A DNA stretch of 64,000 nucleotides from Desulfobacula sp. (GCA_013792075.1 VMSR01000076.1:1-64000), one strand, 5' to 3'. Counted from the stretch's first letter, positions 37,315 to 47,836 are shown. The notes: generated by a model not told the origin, from the sequence alone. Made by a program: numbers and translations.

Positions 37315-38421
37315 TCACCGGACCAGCAGTCTATCACCCGGGTGGATAACCTCTTTAAATACAAAATTGTTTAACCGCAACAAGGACGGCAAGGACATAT
37401 TATACCGTTGGGCAATAGCCGTAAGGCTTTCTCCCGGTTTGACCACATGGATTTTTGTCCTGTGCTTTTGGGGCCATTCGGCATGTAACCTGAAGAATCT
37501 TTCCTCAAACCCCTTCTCCTTTCCCTCTGGAACCAATAGCGTGATTTTCCCGGAATCAAGGGAATAGCCCCTGATTTCTGGATTCATATCCTTGATGGTT
37601 TTAAATGAAATTTCAGCAGCCTGGGCAACCATTAAAATGGGGACTTGGGTCTTTAAATTAAAATTGATGATGGAAAAGCGAAACTCAGGATACAAATCTT
37701 CCGGTCCCAGGAAAAACCCATATCTTTCTGGATTTTCCAGTATCAATTTGGCGGCGATGATTTTAAATACATATTGCTGGGTTTCAAGGGGAAGGTAAAG
37801 GGAAAAAAAGTCCCTGTTTTCCTGGGCCTCTATCTCGGTATGCAAACCGAATTCTCCCATATTGTAAGCGGCAAGTGCCAGCAGAGAGGACCCGAACTCA
37901 GCGTTCAATTCCTTAAGATATGAACAGGCAGCCCGGGTGGATTTGAAAATATTTTTCCGCTCATCAACCTGTCCATCGATTTTTAATCCATACCGTTCAC
38001 CCGTGCTTTTTAAAAACTGCCAATATCCGACCGCCCCTTTTTCAGAATTGCTATGGGGTCTTAAGGCACTTTCGATAACCGGCACATATTTCAAATCCAG
38101 GGACATATTTTCCTGTCGCAGTATTTTTTCAATATGGGGGAAATATCGGGCGGAACGTTTGATCCATAAGATGACCTGGGGACTGTTATGAACCGCTAAA
38201 AGCACCTCTTTTTCCAGGCGGTGTCTGACTTCCGGAATTTCAATGGGGATCTGGATACCGCATAATTTGATTTTTTCCGGAAACACAAGGCTGTCCATCA
38301 AAAAAGGAACTTGGCGAATCTGGGGAACTGGATCTCCCTCCTGGCAAATCCCACCCCCTGTGAAAACAAAAAACCCAAGCACCATTAAACATCTAAAAGC
38401 AAAGAGACCGGGCTGTATCAT
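37315..38421 (-). CDS. Lytic transglycosylase, MltD-like, with LysM
   Basis: 368 residues from ATG 38421, chosen because CAGGA lies seven bases before it; an upstream TTG at 38460 has no ribosome site. Signal peptide (residues 5-25), SLT family 1D domain with catalytic Glu117 in PVIESALRPHSNSEKGAVGYWQF (split in the usual ES..S..GAxGxWQF form) and the AAYNMGE motif, and one C-terminal LysM (HVVKPGESLTAIAQRYNM ... IHPGDRLLV). Cleaves peptidoglycan in the periplasm. MltD of E. coli has two LysM units. Confidence 0.92.
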   Translation of the reverse strand: MIQPGLFAFRCLMVLGFFVFTGGGICQEGDPVPQIRQVPFLMDSLVFPEKIKLCGIQIPIEIPEVRHRLEKEVLLAVHNSPQVILWIKRSARYFPHIEKILRQENMSLDLKYVPVIESALRPHSNSEKGAVGYWQFLKSTGERYGLKIDGQVDERKNIFKSTRAACSYLKELNAEFGSSLLALAAYNMGEFGLHTEIEAQENRDFFSLYLPLETQQYVFKIIAAKLILENPERYGFFLGPEDLYPEFRFSIINFNLKTQVPILMVAQAAEISFKTIKDMNPEIRGYSLDSGKITLLVPEGKEKGFEERFFRLHAEWPQKHRTKIHVVKPGESLTAIAQRYNMSLPSLLRLNNFVFKEVIHPGDRLLVR

Positions 38422-38663
38422 ACGCAATCCTGATTTTTTAATTGATTTACGAATTACCAATTATGACAAAACCCTCTGCCAAAGTCAATGAAGACACAGC
38501 ATGTCAATTTTCGGCAATCTCCAAGCGTTGAATGTAAAACAAGAAGCGCTTGCCCCACACCAGTGCCACAACCATCACCCTGCAAACCTTTGTCTTTTCA
38601 AATGCATCCTTATATGCCATAATCCGACATTTAGAACATAATAACAATGAATGTGGTGCTGAC

Positions 38664-39425
38664 TTGATATCCTTTTTAAAAAACCTGATCACCCGTGCCG
38701 GTGAGATGTGTTTAAAAGAACATAACAATCTGAAAATCAGTGATGTTGAATTTAAAAACCCCAAAGATCTTGTGACCATCACGGATAAAAAAGTGGAAGC
38801 CTTTATTATCCGTGAGATAACATCACGGTATCCCGACCATGATATCCTGGGGGAAGAGACGGGCAGATCCGGTAGTTCCAGTCGGTTTTTATGGATTATA
38901 GACCCCATTGACGGTACCATTTCCTTTTTCCACGGACAACCCTTCTATGCGGTCAGCATTGCCCTTGAAAAGGATGGAGAACTCATTCTGGGAGCTGTTT
39001 ACGCACCGGTTTTAGGCCAGCTGTTCCATGGTGAAAAAGGCAAAGGTGCTTTTTTAAATGATGTTCCCATTCATGTTTCCGATACAAAGGTTCTCATGGA
39101 TGCGGTTATGGCTACAGGCTTTGCCTGTCTCCGGGATGGACTTACCCATAACAATCTGATCTACTTCAATACCATTGTGCCAAAACTGCGGGATATCAGA
39201 CGGTATGGCTCTGCTGCCATTGATCTTTGCTATGTGGCATGCGGAAAACTGGACGGGTTCTGGGAAATGAATCTGAATCTTTATGACATTGCAGCAGGCG
39301 TTCTGATCGTAAAAGAAGCCGCAGGAAAGGTTTCAGACTTTCTAGGCTGCAATGAGTTTCCCGAAAAAGGAATTGTCGCGGCAAACCCGGATCTTCATTC
39401 CCAATTAACGGACATGCTTGGATAA
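38664..39425 (+). CDS. Inositol monophosphatase family protein
   Basis: About 253 residues if TTG 38664 (MISFLKNLITRAGE) is the start, which matches the family N-terminus; the frame is open further upstream without family resemblance, and no strong ribosome site is seen. Metal motifs: GEETG, DPIDGT (in WIIDPIDGTISFFHG) and LYDIAAG near the end. It hydrolyses a sugar or inositol monophosphate; suhB/cysQ-type substrates cannot be told apart here. It is followed by a small membrane protein and rbgA. Confidence 0.87.
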   Translation: MISFLKNLITRAGEMCLKEHNNLKISDVEFKNPKDLVTITDKKVEAFIIREITSRYPDHDILGEETGRSGSSSRFLWIIDPIDGTISFFHGQPFYAVSIALEKDGELILGAVYAPVLGQLFHGEKGKGAFLNDVPIHVSDTKVLMDAVMATGFACLRDGLTHNNLIYFNTIVPKLRDIRRYGSAAIDLCYVACGKLDGFWEMNLNLYDIAAGVLIVKEAAGKVSDFLGCNEFPEKGIVAANPDLHSQLTDMLG

Positions 39426-39451
39426 CAGACAAACACACGGTAACTGACCCT

Positions 39452-39700
39452 ATGTATATTATTTTTGGCGTTATTTTTATTTTCAGCCTTACGGCCGGGT
39501 GGGCCGTTGGATATTTCAACCAAATGCCCTGGTTTGAGACCTTTATCTGCATTGGAATTGCTGGTTTTTTGGGCAGCAGTCTCATTGCCGTCCTTTTTTC
39601 CTGTCTTTACTTTTTCCAAAAAGAGACCGATGGAGATAAAATCAAACGCCTTGAGCAGGAAATCAACCAAATCAAACAAATAAAAAGAATAAAACAATGA
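39452..39700 (+). CDS. Small two-helix membrane protein
   Basis: 82 residues, two transmembrane helices (about 2-20 and 29-53) and a charged C-terminal helix of Lys/Glu/Gln/Ile repeats (EQEINQIKQIKRIKQ). Its last codons overlap the rbgA start (ATGA). No family is recognised. Coupling to rbgA supports it being real. Confidence 0.65.
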   Translation: MYIIFGVIFIFSLTAGWAVGYFNQMPWFETFICIGIAGFLGSSLIAVLFSCLYFFQKETDGDKIKRLEQEINQIKQIKRIKQ

Positions 39701-40548
39701 ATATTCAATGGTTTCCAGGCCATATGCTGGAAACAAAAAAATTATTAAAAAACTCCATCTCAAAGGTGGATGCTGTTTTGGAAATTCTGGATGCAAGACT
39801 TCCCGTTGCCAGTGAAAACCCCCTGGTCAACGATTTATGCAAGGATAAAACCAGGATCAAGGTTTTGAACAAGAGCGACCTTGCAGATCCGGTTACAACC
39901 CAGAACTGGCTTTCCTATTTTGAACATCACCGGAAGCTGCCGGCAATCGCCGTGTGCGGAAGCCAAAAAAACCAGGTTGAAAAGGCGTTACAGTATTGCA
40001 TTTCCCAGGTAACCCGAAATCGGGCAAGAAAAGTCAAAGTCATTGTGGTGGGTATTCCCAATACAGGCAAGTCTACGATTCTCAACACCCTGGTCGGGAA
40101 AAAAATAGCAAAAACCGGGAATGTCCCGGCCATCACCCGGCAGCAACAGCGAACAAGCCTTGAAAACAATATTGATATCTATGATACCCCGGGCATTCTC
40201 TGGCCGATTATCGAACCCCAAAAAAGGGCCTTTATTCTTGCCGCTTCCGGAGCGATTTCCGACACCGCCCTGGATTACAGCCAGATTGGTTTTTTTGTTG
40301 CAGACCTTTTGCTTGAAACCTATCCAAATCTGCTCCTGGAAAGATATACCTTCCTCCATCATATCCCCAAAGATGCGTCAGACCTGATCGAAAAGATCGG
40401 TACCGCCAGAGGATGCTTGAACAAAGGGGGGATTGTCAATTACCAAAAATCCGCTGAACTGTTGATCCGGGATCTTCGTTCCGGAAAAATCGGTAAAATC
40501 AGCTTTGAAACACCAAAGGATATTGAATCAGCCAATGAAACCATTTAA
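39697..40548 (+). CDS. rbgA: Ribosome biogenesis GTPase RbgA/YlqF
   Basis: 283 residues. Circularly permuted GTPase: NKSD (58-61) comes before GIPNTGKST and DTPG. N-terminal IQWFPGHMLETKKLL is the family signature. Acts late in 50S assembly. Its end overlaps the start of prc. Confidence 0.94.
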   Translation: MNIQWFPGHMLETKKLLKNSISKVDAVLEILDARLPVASENPLVNDLCKDKTRIKVLNKSDLADPVTTQNWLSYFEHHRKLPAIAVCGSQKNQVEKALQYCISQVTRNRARKVKVIVVGIPNTGKSTILNTLVGKKIAKTGNVPAITRQQQRTSLENNIDIYDTPGILWPIIEPQKRAFILAASGAISDTALDYSQIGFFVADLLLETYPNLLLERYTFLHHIPKDASDLIEKIGTARGCLNKGGIVNYQKSAELLIRDLRSGKIGKISFETPKDIESANETI

Positions 40549-42601
40549 ACGCTACACCCCTTTTTGTTATTTTAAGTATCTGTTGGTCTTAAGTCTTCTG
40601 TTGGTTTCCCCTTTTATGATTGAAAGAGGATTTGCCCAGACACCTCCAATTGCACCTTTAAAAACCCATTCAATCCAGTGTGTGAAAATTGTCAGCGCCC
40701 TTGAACAATACCACTACCTTGGGAAGAAACTGGACAAAGTGGTATCTGTTCGAATCTTTGACCACTATATCAAAAGCCTGGATCCCTATCGGCAACTGCT
40801 CACCCAGGAAGATATGGACACGCTTGGCCAGTATAAATACCAATTTGACAGGCATTTAAAAAATGGGGTCCTCACACCCGCCTATGACATTTTCAATCTT
40901 TACTTGTCCCGGTCAACCCTTCGTCTTGAATATATTCTGAAGCTGATCAAAACATGGGAAAAGGACATGGCCTTTGATCTGGATGATGTGATGGCCGTAG
41001 ACAATGAATCCAGGCCATTTCAAAAAAGTCCGGAAGATCTGTATCCTTTGTGGAAGAATGAATTAAAAAATCATATCATTACACTGAAACTGGACAATCA
41101 GGAGAATGCCAAGATAACCGATTCCCTTGAAAAAATATATACCAGTCGACTGACAAGACTCGCCCAGACCAATACGGATGATGTGTTTCAATTGTTCATG
41201 AACAGTGTAACCAATAGCTTTGACCCACACACCCAATATTTTGCGCCCCGGGTGTCTGAAGATTTTGACATTCACATGAGTCTTTCCCTGGAAGGTATTG
41301 GTGCTGTCCTTCAAAATGAATACGAATATACCAAGGTGGTTCGTCTGATCCCAAAGGGGCCGGCCGACAAATCACATCTTCTCATGCCGGGAGATAAAAT
41401 CATCGGGGTGGGTCAGGGAAAAGACGGGGAGATGAAGGATACCATTGGACAACGGATTGATGATGTGGTCAAGCTCATCCGCGGGCCGATGAACACCTAT
41501 GTCCGCTTAAAGATTATTCCGGCCAAAAAAGCCGATTCCACCACCACCATCAGTATTTTGCGGGACAAGGTAAAACTGGAGGAACAATCTGCCAAAAAGC
41601 GGGTGGTCACCCTTACACGCGGCACCTTAAACTTTAAAATAGGCATTATTGAGATCCCCAATTTTTATATAGATTTTGCCGCCTATCACCGGGGTGAAAA
41701 AGATTACAAGAGCACCACAAAAGATGTTCAAAAACTTTTGCTTGAGCTTAAGCAAGAAAATATTGATGGTGTGATTGTGGATCTTCGGGACAATGGCGGC
41801 GGTTCCCTGAAAGAATCCAATGATCTGACCGGTCTGTTTCTTAAGTCCGGCCCAACTGTGCAAATCAAGACAAAACAAAGGATTACCCGTCTTTATGATG
41901 AAGATCCGTCCATTGAATATACGGGCCCTCTGGTCGTTCTGATCAACCGAATGAGTGCTTCTGCCTCTGAAATATTTGCAGGAGCCATCAAAGATTACAA
42001 CAGGGGTGTCATTGTCGGGACAAACAGCTTTGGCAAAGGCACGGTTCAGGAACTCAAGCCTTTGGGCGAGGGAAAATTAAAACTGACCACTGCCAAATTC
42101 TACCGGGTATCGGGAGAAAGCACCCAGAACCAAGGCGTTGCGCCCGACTTAAACTATCCCCAGATTTATAAAATCAAGGATACCGGAGAAAGCTCCCTGG
42201 AGGGCGCCCTGCTCTGGGATACAATCACCAAGACACAATACAAGGCCTATAAACAACTGGAACCTGTGTATCAAGCCCTTTCAAAGGAATACCAGGAACG
42301 TGTCCGCCACGACCCCGGCATGGTGTATCTGAAGAACAGAATCGAGCTGACCGACCAGCTGAACCATCAGGAAACCCTGTCGTTAAACCTTGCCCAACGC
42401 AGGGAAAAAGTAGACCTGTATTCTGCCCAGGAGCTTGAAAACGAAAACGAATACCGGATGGCCCTCGGAAAAGAGCCCCTTAAATCTCTGGATGACGACG
42501 GTATAAAGCTTAAGGATTATAAAGAGATCATCATGGAACAAACCCAGTTGGTGATGGGAGACTTTATAACGATTGCAGCAAGGCTTGGATACACCTGGTA
42601 A
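40535..42601 (+). CDS. prc: Carboxy-terminal processing protease (Prc/Tsp, S41A)
   Basis: 688 residues from ATG 40535, preferred over TTG 40505 because it gives a normal signal peptide; AAAGGA lies 14 bases upstream. Domains: N-terminal helical part (about 45-220), PDZ (about 245-335), S41 catalytic part with Ser in SASASEIFAGA and Lys in FGKGTVQ, C-terminal DUF3340-like part. Periplasmic protease that degrades or trims proteins, including SsrA-tagged ones and wall enzymes. Confidence 0.94.
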   Translation: MKPFKRYTPFCYFKYLLVLSLLLVSPFMIERGFAQTPPIAPLKTHSIQCVKIVSALEQYHYLGKKLDKVVSVRIFDHYIKSLDPYRQLLTQEDMDTLGQYKYQFDRHLKNGVLTPAYDIFNLYLSRSTLRLEYILKLIKTWEKDMAFDLDDVMAVDNESRPFQKSPEDLYPLWKNELKNHIITLKLDNQENAKITDSLEKIYTSRLTRLAQTNTDDVFQLFMNSVTNSFDPHTQYFAPRVSEDFDIHMSLSLEGIGAVLQNEYEYTKVVRLIPKGPADKSHLLMPGDKIIGVGQGKDGEMKDTIGQRIDDVVKLIRGPMNTYVRLKIIPAKKADSTTTISILRDKVKLEEQSAKKRVVTLTRGTLNFKIGIIEIPNFYIDFAAYHRGEKDYKSTTKDVQKLLLELKQENIDGVIVDLRDNGGGSLKESNDLTGLFLKSGPTVQIKTKQRITRLYDEDPSIEYTGPLVVLINRMSASASEIFAGAIKDYNRGVIVGTNSFGKGTVQELKPLGEGKLKLTTAKFYRVSGESTQNQGVAPDLNYPQIYKIKDTGESSLEGALLWDTITKTQYKAYKQLEPVYQALSKEYQERVRHDPGMVYLKNRIELTDQLNHQETLSLNLAQRREKVDLYSAQELENENEYRMALGKEPLKSLDDDGIKLKDYKEIIMEQTQLVMGDFITIAARLGYTW

Positions 42602-42689
42602 CAAAAACACTTGAAAAAAATGATGTGATCCTTATACTGGAACACATTGACACTAACCTTTTAGCGAACAGAAAAAATGGAGATGGATT

Positions 42690-42971
42690 ATGGCAAAAGC
42701 CAGTGCAAGACATATACTTGTAGATAACGAAGACCTGTGTAAGGAATTGATTGAAAAAATTATTGCGGGTGAAGACTTCACTGAACTTGCAAAACAGCAT
42801 TCCAAATGTCCCTCGGGCCGAAGGGGAGGAGACCTGGGAGAATTCGGCCCAGGGCAGATGGTTCCTGAATTTGATACGGTTGTCTTTAACCAGGCCGTCG
42901 GAACCCCTCATGGACCTGTAAAAACCGATTTTGGATACCATATTGTTGAAATCACCAGTCGTACCGAATAA
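42690..42971 (+). CDS. Stand-alone parvulin-type peptidyl-prolyl isomerase
   Basis: 93 residues, a complete single PpiC domain ([20 protein letters not shown] ... [21 protein letters not shown] ... [14 protein letters not shown]). No signal peptide, so cytosolic like E. coli PpiC. Good GGAGA-type ribosome site. It is followed by a strong terminator. Confidence 0.94.
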   Translation: MAKASARHILVDNEDLCKELIEKIIAGEDFTELAKQHSKCPSGRRGGDLGEFGPGQMVPEFDTVVFNQAVGTPHGPVKTDFGYHIVEITSRTE

Positions 42972-42981
42972 AAAACCCATG

Positions 42982-43022
42982 ACTTTGCCGGTAAATGCGC
43001 CGTTTACCGGCAAAGTTTGATT
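42982..43022 (+). terminator. Rho-independent terminator
   Basis: A perfect 14-bp stem (ACTTTGCCGGTAAA 42982-42995 with its complement 43003-43016) and a 7-nt loop, followed by TTTGATTTTG. It ends the transcript carrying prc and the parvulin. Confidence 0.75.
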
Positions 43023-43041
43023 TTGTTGATAGAGCATACCT

Positions 43042-46000
43042 GTGTCCGGACAAGGAATTAAAAGAGCCGCTCTCTATTCAACGGCACTGATTTTTTCCCT
43101 GGTGCTGCTGTCTCCCTATATCTTTGAGAAGATCGCCAATTCGTCCCGTGTTAAACATAAAGTTTCTTTTCTTATTGAACAAAAAACCGGTGTTAAAATC
43201 AATCCGGATAAAATTGATTTTTCATTTCTGCCACAACCTTCCATTTGTTTCAGAGATCAGGAAGTATCCTTTAATCCATTGGTTGCCCTGAATATAGAAA
43301 CTGTCCGTATTGATATTAATATGGTGAAATTCATACAGGGAAAATCGGCTGTTTCAAAAGTTTTATTGGACCGGCCAAAGATTCGATATCGTTCCCCCAA
43401 AAACACCCCGGATTCACTAAGCTTGGACCATCCCTTTTCTCTGGCGCTTCCCAGGGAAAAAATCCAACACCTTTTCGCACTTTTTCCAGACAGCAACGAT
43501 ACGCTTGAGCTGGTAATCCAAAATATGCAGACAGAATATTCTGAGGCCTTGAATGGTTCTGTCTTTGTGTCCAATGTCAATCAGTCGCTGGTCCTCAAAG
43601 CACAGATCCTTGGCCTGCATGTCCAAAAAGATCAATTTATGGATACCCCTTTTATAGAGAACATAGGCATTGATTCAGTTATTGCCGATAGGATCAATAT
43701 TTTATTGATGCTGGATGGCGCAGGAAAACTGACCGGAAATCTAAAGATTACAGCTCCCCGGGTTCTGGCCCAAAAGATTCCCAAGACCCCCCTGGCAGGT
43801 GACCTGCTGGATTTGAAATTTCATTTTTCCAGGGATCTGCTATCAGTAGAACTCAACCCGGTTGTCTTGTCCTATCCCCGTGGAAGGGTCGGCATCAATT
43901 TTATTGATGACAAAAAAGCCAAATTGTCTGCCATCAGCTTTATTGGTGATGACATTGATATTGCCCAGGCCGGACAGGTATGCTTAGGCCTCATAGGATC
44001 AAACGAGGTGGTAAGTCAATTGTTTGATATTTTAAGGGAAGGGACAGCCGAGAAAGTTAAGGTAGATTTTTCAAGCAACACCCTTTCCACCCTTTTTGAC
44101 GGGAAAAACCTTTTCCTGACAGGGTCGGCTGTAAACAGCCGGGTCAAAATACCGGAAACGCCGTTGATCGCTGAAAACGTCCAGGGGGATGCTGTCCTTG
44201 AAAAAGGCGTTCTTCATATCCAGGCCAAAAGTGGCCGGATCAGCAACGCCACCATCAAAAGCGGACAACTTGAAATTGATCTGATGAACCATGAAGATAT
44301 CCCTTTTAACGGTGAATTTAACCTTCTCTCAGACCTTTCCACCCTGCCCCAGGTGTTGATTTCCCTTCTGCCGGACACCTTGCTTGCCAAAGAACTGGCA
44401 AGGGTCAGCCAGGTGTCGGGCCAGGCAGACGGGGTGCTCAAACTGGGTATGGAGAGTATGAAAAAAAAGCTTCGGGTTCAGGTACAAGCCCAGATTTTGA
44501 CTGCCAAAGGTTTCTATGATCGAATTCCGCTGCCCTTCATCATCACAAAAGCAGGTTTTTCATATGACACAGACAGGGTGGTCATCCAAGATTTGTTTGG
44601 GTCCCTTGAGGGCAGTCTTGTTGAAAACCTTAGTGCAATTGTGGATTTTCAAAACCTCCCCTCCCTTGATATCAGTTCCGGACCGGTCCATATCAACCTG
44701 GATGAAATACTTCCCTGGATCACCTCCCATGAAAAAATTTTGTCATGGATCTCCCCGGTCAAAACCCTTACGGGCGAGATTCTTGCAGACAACATTCGTC
44801 TGGAGGGCCCTGTTTTTGACCCGGGAAACTGGCGGTTTGACATCAAGGGATCTGGCAGGGATATCGCCATCGGGTTTTCCCCTGAAAAAAAACAGGTAAA
44901 GGCTGTTTCATACGGTTTTCAAGCAACAGAAAAACGGATTCAAATAGCGGATCTTAAGGCAGGTATAGAAGATTTATCCTGGCTTTCCCATGCCATTGAT
45001 CTCCCCAATTTGAAAAGTCTTCAGGTTCCTTTACAGGTTTTTGGGGCAACTTTTGAAAACAAAAAAGACAAAACTGCGTTTCAGGGTCAGGCCTCTTTTC
45101 TTTCAGGTCCTACCCTATCCTTTGATCTGATCGGAACAACTGTTTCAGACCTATATCCAAGACGTTTAACGCTCAAGGATCAGAGGATGTCAGATGCCAT
45201 CATAGCACTTAACAAAGATAGATCAAAAGCCCTGCTCAATTTTGAAGGGGTGTTAAATACCCAAACCTTGGAAAAAATATTGATCAAAAACTCGTTTTTG
45301 CATGGCCGCCTATCCGCCTTTACCATGGGGCAATCCATAGAAATTTTCACAGATGAGGACTTAAACCTTCATCTGGATACTGAAAAAATCAACCTTGATT
45401 CCTTTAAAACCATTGAAGTCCTTCCGAAAAAAACCAATAATCAACCCCTTTTGGACCACAAAACCCTGTTCCTGACCTCCCGACACCTGAGATATAAAAA
45501 CCGGGATTTCTCTGACATAGAAGCCCGGATTTCTTTTGATCGGGAAAAAACCCAAATTCAGATCCTCAACGCCATCCTATGTAACATTTCAGCCACAGGT
45601 GTCTTGATGGTGTCCCATGAAACCCTGGACAGCACGGTAATCAGCAATTTCAAGATCCGGTCCATGGAAAATCATGATCTCGCGGATACCCTCCCATGCC
45701 TGCTGGAAAAGACCAATGACAACAAATTTATTGATGGATCCTATTCATTTACCTGCGACCTTTTGGGACAAGCATCTTCCGATAAGATTTCAAGCAGCCA
45801 GAATGGTATTCTGGCCTTCAATGCCGGCAATGGCAGAATTTTTAAATGGACCCTCTTGTCCCGCCTGCTTTCCGTGCTCAATATTTTGCAACTGGCCGAT
45901 ATAACAAAACAGGGAATCGGATACCATACCATTGCGGTTGAAGCAGAGATCAAGGAGAGCATCATTCATCTAAAAAAAGCGGTTATTGATGCGGATAACA

Positions 46001-46281
46001 TGGCCCTCATCTTTAATGGCTGGATTGATCCATTGAACGATAAAATGGATTTGACCTGCCTTATCGCTCCCTTTAAAACCATTGATACCCTTATAAAATA
46101 TATTCCGGTTGTCAATACCATGCTCAGCGGCAGATTGATTTCCATTCCTGCCCGGGCCACCGGTTCAATATCAGACCCGGTTATTACCGCCCTTAGCCCG
46201 TCTGCTGTTGGACAAGGATTGGTCAACACGCTGGAAGACATCCTAAAAACACCTGTCAGATTGTTGGAGAAACTTCCCTAA
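43042..46281 (+). CDS. AsmA-family / AsmA-like C-terminal domain protein
   Basis: 1079 residues. One N-terminal membrane helix (about 11-27), then a very long beta-rich periplasmic part typical of bacterial bridge-like AsmA/TamB/YhdP proteins thought to carry lipids to the outer membrane. The C-terminus (LSRLLSVLNILQLADITKQG ... DPLNDKMDLTCLIAPFKTID ... LSGRLISIPARATGSISDP) matches the AsmA-like C-terminal domain. GTG start at 43042 with a weak site. It overlaps nothing but is one base from the thioesterase gene. Confidence 0.88.
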   Translation: MSGQGIKRAALYSTALIFSLVLLSPYIFEKIANSSRVKHKVSFLIEQKTGVKINPDKIDFSFLPQPSICFRDQEVSFNPLVALNIETVRIDINMVKFIQGKSAVSKVLLDRPKIRYRSPKNTPDSLSLDHPFSLALPREKIQHLFALFPDSNDTLELVIQNMQTEYSEALNGSVFVSNVNQSLVLKAQILGLHVQKDQFMDTPFIENIGIDSVIADRINILLMLDGAGKLTGNLKITAPRVLAQKIPKTPLAGDLLDLKFHFSRDLLSVELNPVVLSYPRGRVGINFIDDKKAKLSAISFIGDDIDIAQAGQVCLGLIGSNEVVSQLFDILREGTAEKVKVDFSSNTLSTLFDGKNLFLTGSAVNSRVKIPETPLIAENVQGDAVLEKGVLHIQAKSGRISNATIKSGQLEIDLMNHEDIPFNGEFNLLSDLSTLPQVLISLLPDTLLAKELARVSQVSGQADGVLKLGMESMKKKLRVQVQAQILTAKGFYDRIPLPFIITKAGFSYDTDRVVIQDLFGSLEGSLVENLSAIVDFQNLPSLDISSGPVHINLDEILPWITSHEKILSWISPVKTLTGEILADNIRLEGPVFDPGNWRFDIKGSGRDIAIGFSPEKKQVKAVSYGFQATEKRIQIADLKAGIEDLSWLSHAIDLPNLKSLQVPLQVFGATFENKKDKTAFQGQASFLSGPTLSFDLIGTTVSDLYPRRLTLKDQRMSDAIIALNKDRSKALLNFEGVLNTQTLEKILIKNSFLHGRLSAFTMGQSIEIFTDEDLNLHLDTEKINLDSFKTIEVLPKKTNNQPLLDHKTLFLTSRHLRYKNRDFSDIEARISFDREKTQIQILNAILCNISATGVLMVSHETLDSTVISNFKIRSMENHDLADTLPCLLEKTNDNKFIDGSYSFTCDLLGQASSDKISSSQNGILAFNAGNGRIFKWTLLSRLLSVLNILQLADITKQGIGYHTIAVEAEIKESIIHLKKAVIDADNMALIFNGWIDPLNDKMDLTCLIAPFKTIDTLIKYIPVVNTMLSGRLISIPARATGSISDPVITALSPSAVGQGLVNTLEDILKTPVRLLEKLP

Positions 46282-46282
46282 A

Positions 46283-47035
46283 ATGGATACAGACACTATT
46301 TTTTACCAGAAAACACAACTTCCCTATTCAGCCATTGGTGCGAACGGCCAGGTCAGAATTGACCGAATCTTGAATATGTTTCAGGATGCAGCCTCCCAGC
46401 AATGCAGCCAACTCGGTATTTCAGGATTGGATATGGCAAAAAAACAACTCAAATGGGTGGTATCCAGGTATCAGATCCAGATCCATAAAAATCCCCACTG
46501 GCTTGACCCCCTGGAACTCAAAACCTGGCGCTCCCCCTGGAAAAATTTATACGAACTCAGACACGTTTCCATTGTAAACCAGGAACAGGAAGAACTTATT
46601 TCCGCTTTGGGAATCTGGATACTGGTTAAAGCCGAAAATTCAAAGCCGGTCCGCCTTAGCCCCCATCTTCCAAAAAACCTAATGACACCGGCCCAAAGCT
46701 GTCCGGAACTTGAAAAAAATGATCATGACTTTGATGTGTTTGACCATGAATCCGAATTTAAAATCAGGGCCCATGACATGGATCTGAACCAGCACGTGAA
46801 CAATACCGTGTACGTTCAATGGGCAATGGAAGCCATGCCGTTAAGCCTTCTCAATGAATTTAAACCTGTTAATTGCACTGTTTCATTCCTAAAAGAATCT
46901 TTTTACCCTGACAAAATTGTGTCCAAGGTTAAAATAGATTTTTCCCCGGACAAGTTGATTACCCATCACTCGATTTTTCAGATATCCGGCGCGCTTAAAC
47001 TGGCCAATTTAACCATGACCTGGAAAAAACTTTAG
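46283..47035 (+). CDS. Acyl-ACP thioesterase (FatA/FatB-like)
   Basis: 250 residues, double hotdog fold expected. Family signatures: N-terminal DRILNMFQDAASQQCSQLG and KKQLKWVVSRYQIQI; second hotdog RAHDMDLNQHVNNTVYVQW with the catalytic Asn/His. Releases fatty acids from acyl carrier protein. Soluble. Starts one base after the AsmA-like gene and is followed by recX. Confidence 0.9.
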   Translation: MDTDTIFYQKTQLPYSAIGANGQVRIDRILNMFQDAASQQCSQLGISGLDMAKKQLKWVVSRYQIQIHKNPHWLDPLELKTWRSPWKNLYELRHVSIVNQEQEELISALGIWILVKAENSKPVRLSPHLPKNLMTPAQSCPELEKNDHDFDVFDHESEFKIRAHDMDLNQHVNNTVYVQWAMEAMPLSLLNEFKPVNCTVSFLKESFYPDKIVSKVKIDFSPDKLITHHSIFQISGALKLANLTMTWKKL

Positions 47036-47038
47036 GAT

Positions 47039-47536
47039 ATGTCTCTTTTCAAGGAAATGGATCCCACCCTAAAAAGGGCTTTGGGTATGGCCATGGGGTA
47101 TCTTTCCATTCGGTCGAGAAGCATTCAGGAAATCAAGAATTACCTGTCTAAAAAAGAGTTTACACCCGTGATTGTTGAACAGGCCATCCTATGGCTCAAA
47201 CAAGAAAATTATCTGGATGATAAGCTTTTTGCCCGAAACTATCTGGAAAATCGAAAAAAAAATAAACCCAAATCCATTTATGCCTTGGGGTATGAGCTTG
47301 CCCAAAAAGGAATTGCAAGTGCCATCATAGACCCATTGCTGGTTGAATATGACGACCTTGAATTGGCTCTTCTTGCGGTCCTGCCTAAAATTAAGTCCTG
47401 GCAGCACCTTGAAATGGAGGTGTTTAAAAAAAAAATGTTTAATTTTTTACGGTATCGGGGATTCGGTTTTTCTGTTATCCAAGCCACCTGGGAGCGTATT
47501 TTCTCTTCTATTTCTAATCCCGACCCATCCCAATGA
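47039..47536 (+). CDS. recX: RecX-family regulatory protein
   Basis: 165 residues. Three-helix repeats of RecX: GYLSIRSRSIQEIKNYLSKK, then LKQENYLDDKLFARNYLENR, and a GIASAIIDPLL unit. RecX modulates RecA filaments. recA is not in the window. The N-terminal half is the best conserved part; the third repeat is divergent. Confidence 0.87.
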   Translation: MSLFKEMDPTLKRALGMAMGYLSIRSRSIQEIKNYLSKKEFTPVIVEQAILWLKQENYLDDKLFARNYLENRKKNKPKSIYALGYELAQKGIASAIIDPLLVEYDDLELALLAVLPKIKSWQHLEMEVFKKKMFNFLRYRGFGFSVIQATWERIFSSISNPDPSQ

Positions 47537-47836
47537 TCCCTGTCAAAAGTGTATAAAAAATGTCTAAGGAAAAAATGCCCTATTTTTGGGAAAAAAATTC
47601 CATTTCTATAACTTTATTTTCCTGTAAATTCAATTTTTCACTTTAATTGCATGGAAATTTTCGCTGATTTTTTCTCCATCTGTTTGCAAAATCAACCCAG
47701 AATGACACAATACAAAGGGAATTGGCCTATATCTATCCTGATCATTGGCATTAAAACACTCCTGGCATAAAATGTGCAAATTTAGGAATAATTGATTTCA
47801 AATCTGATAAAACATTGATCAAAAGGAATCGTTCTC
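47537..47836 (+). other. Intergenic region before the PilZ gene
   Basis: 300 bp, AT-rich, without a supported gene. Its one recognised element is the sigma-54-like site at 47763-47778. CCCT-ATTTTT-GGG near 47578 is too weak for a terminator. Confidence 0.5.
47763..47778 (+). promoter_or_regulatory. Sigma-54-type promoter
   Basis: TGGCATAAAATGTGCA has GG and GC at the exact -24/-12 spacing of TGGCAC-N5-TTGC (one mismatch in each half). It lies 59 bp before the PilZ start. A sigma-54 activator would be needed; none is seen nearby. Confidence 0.5.
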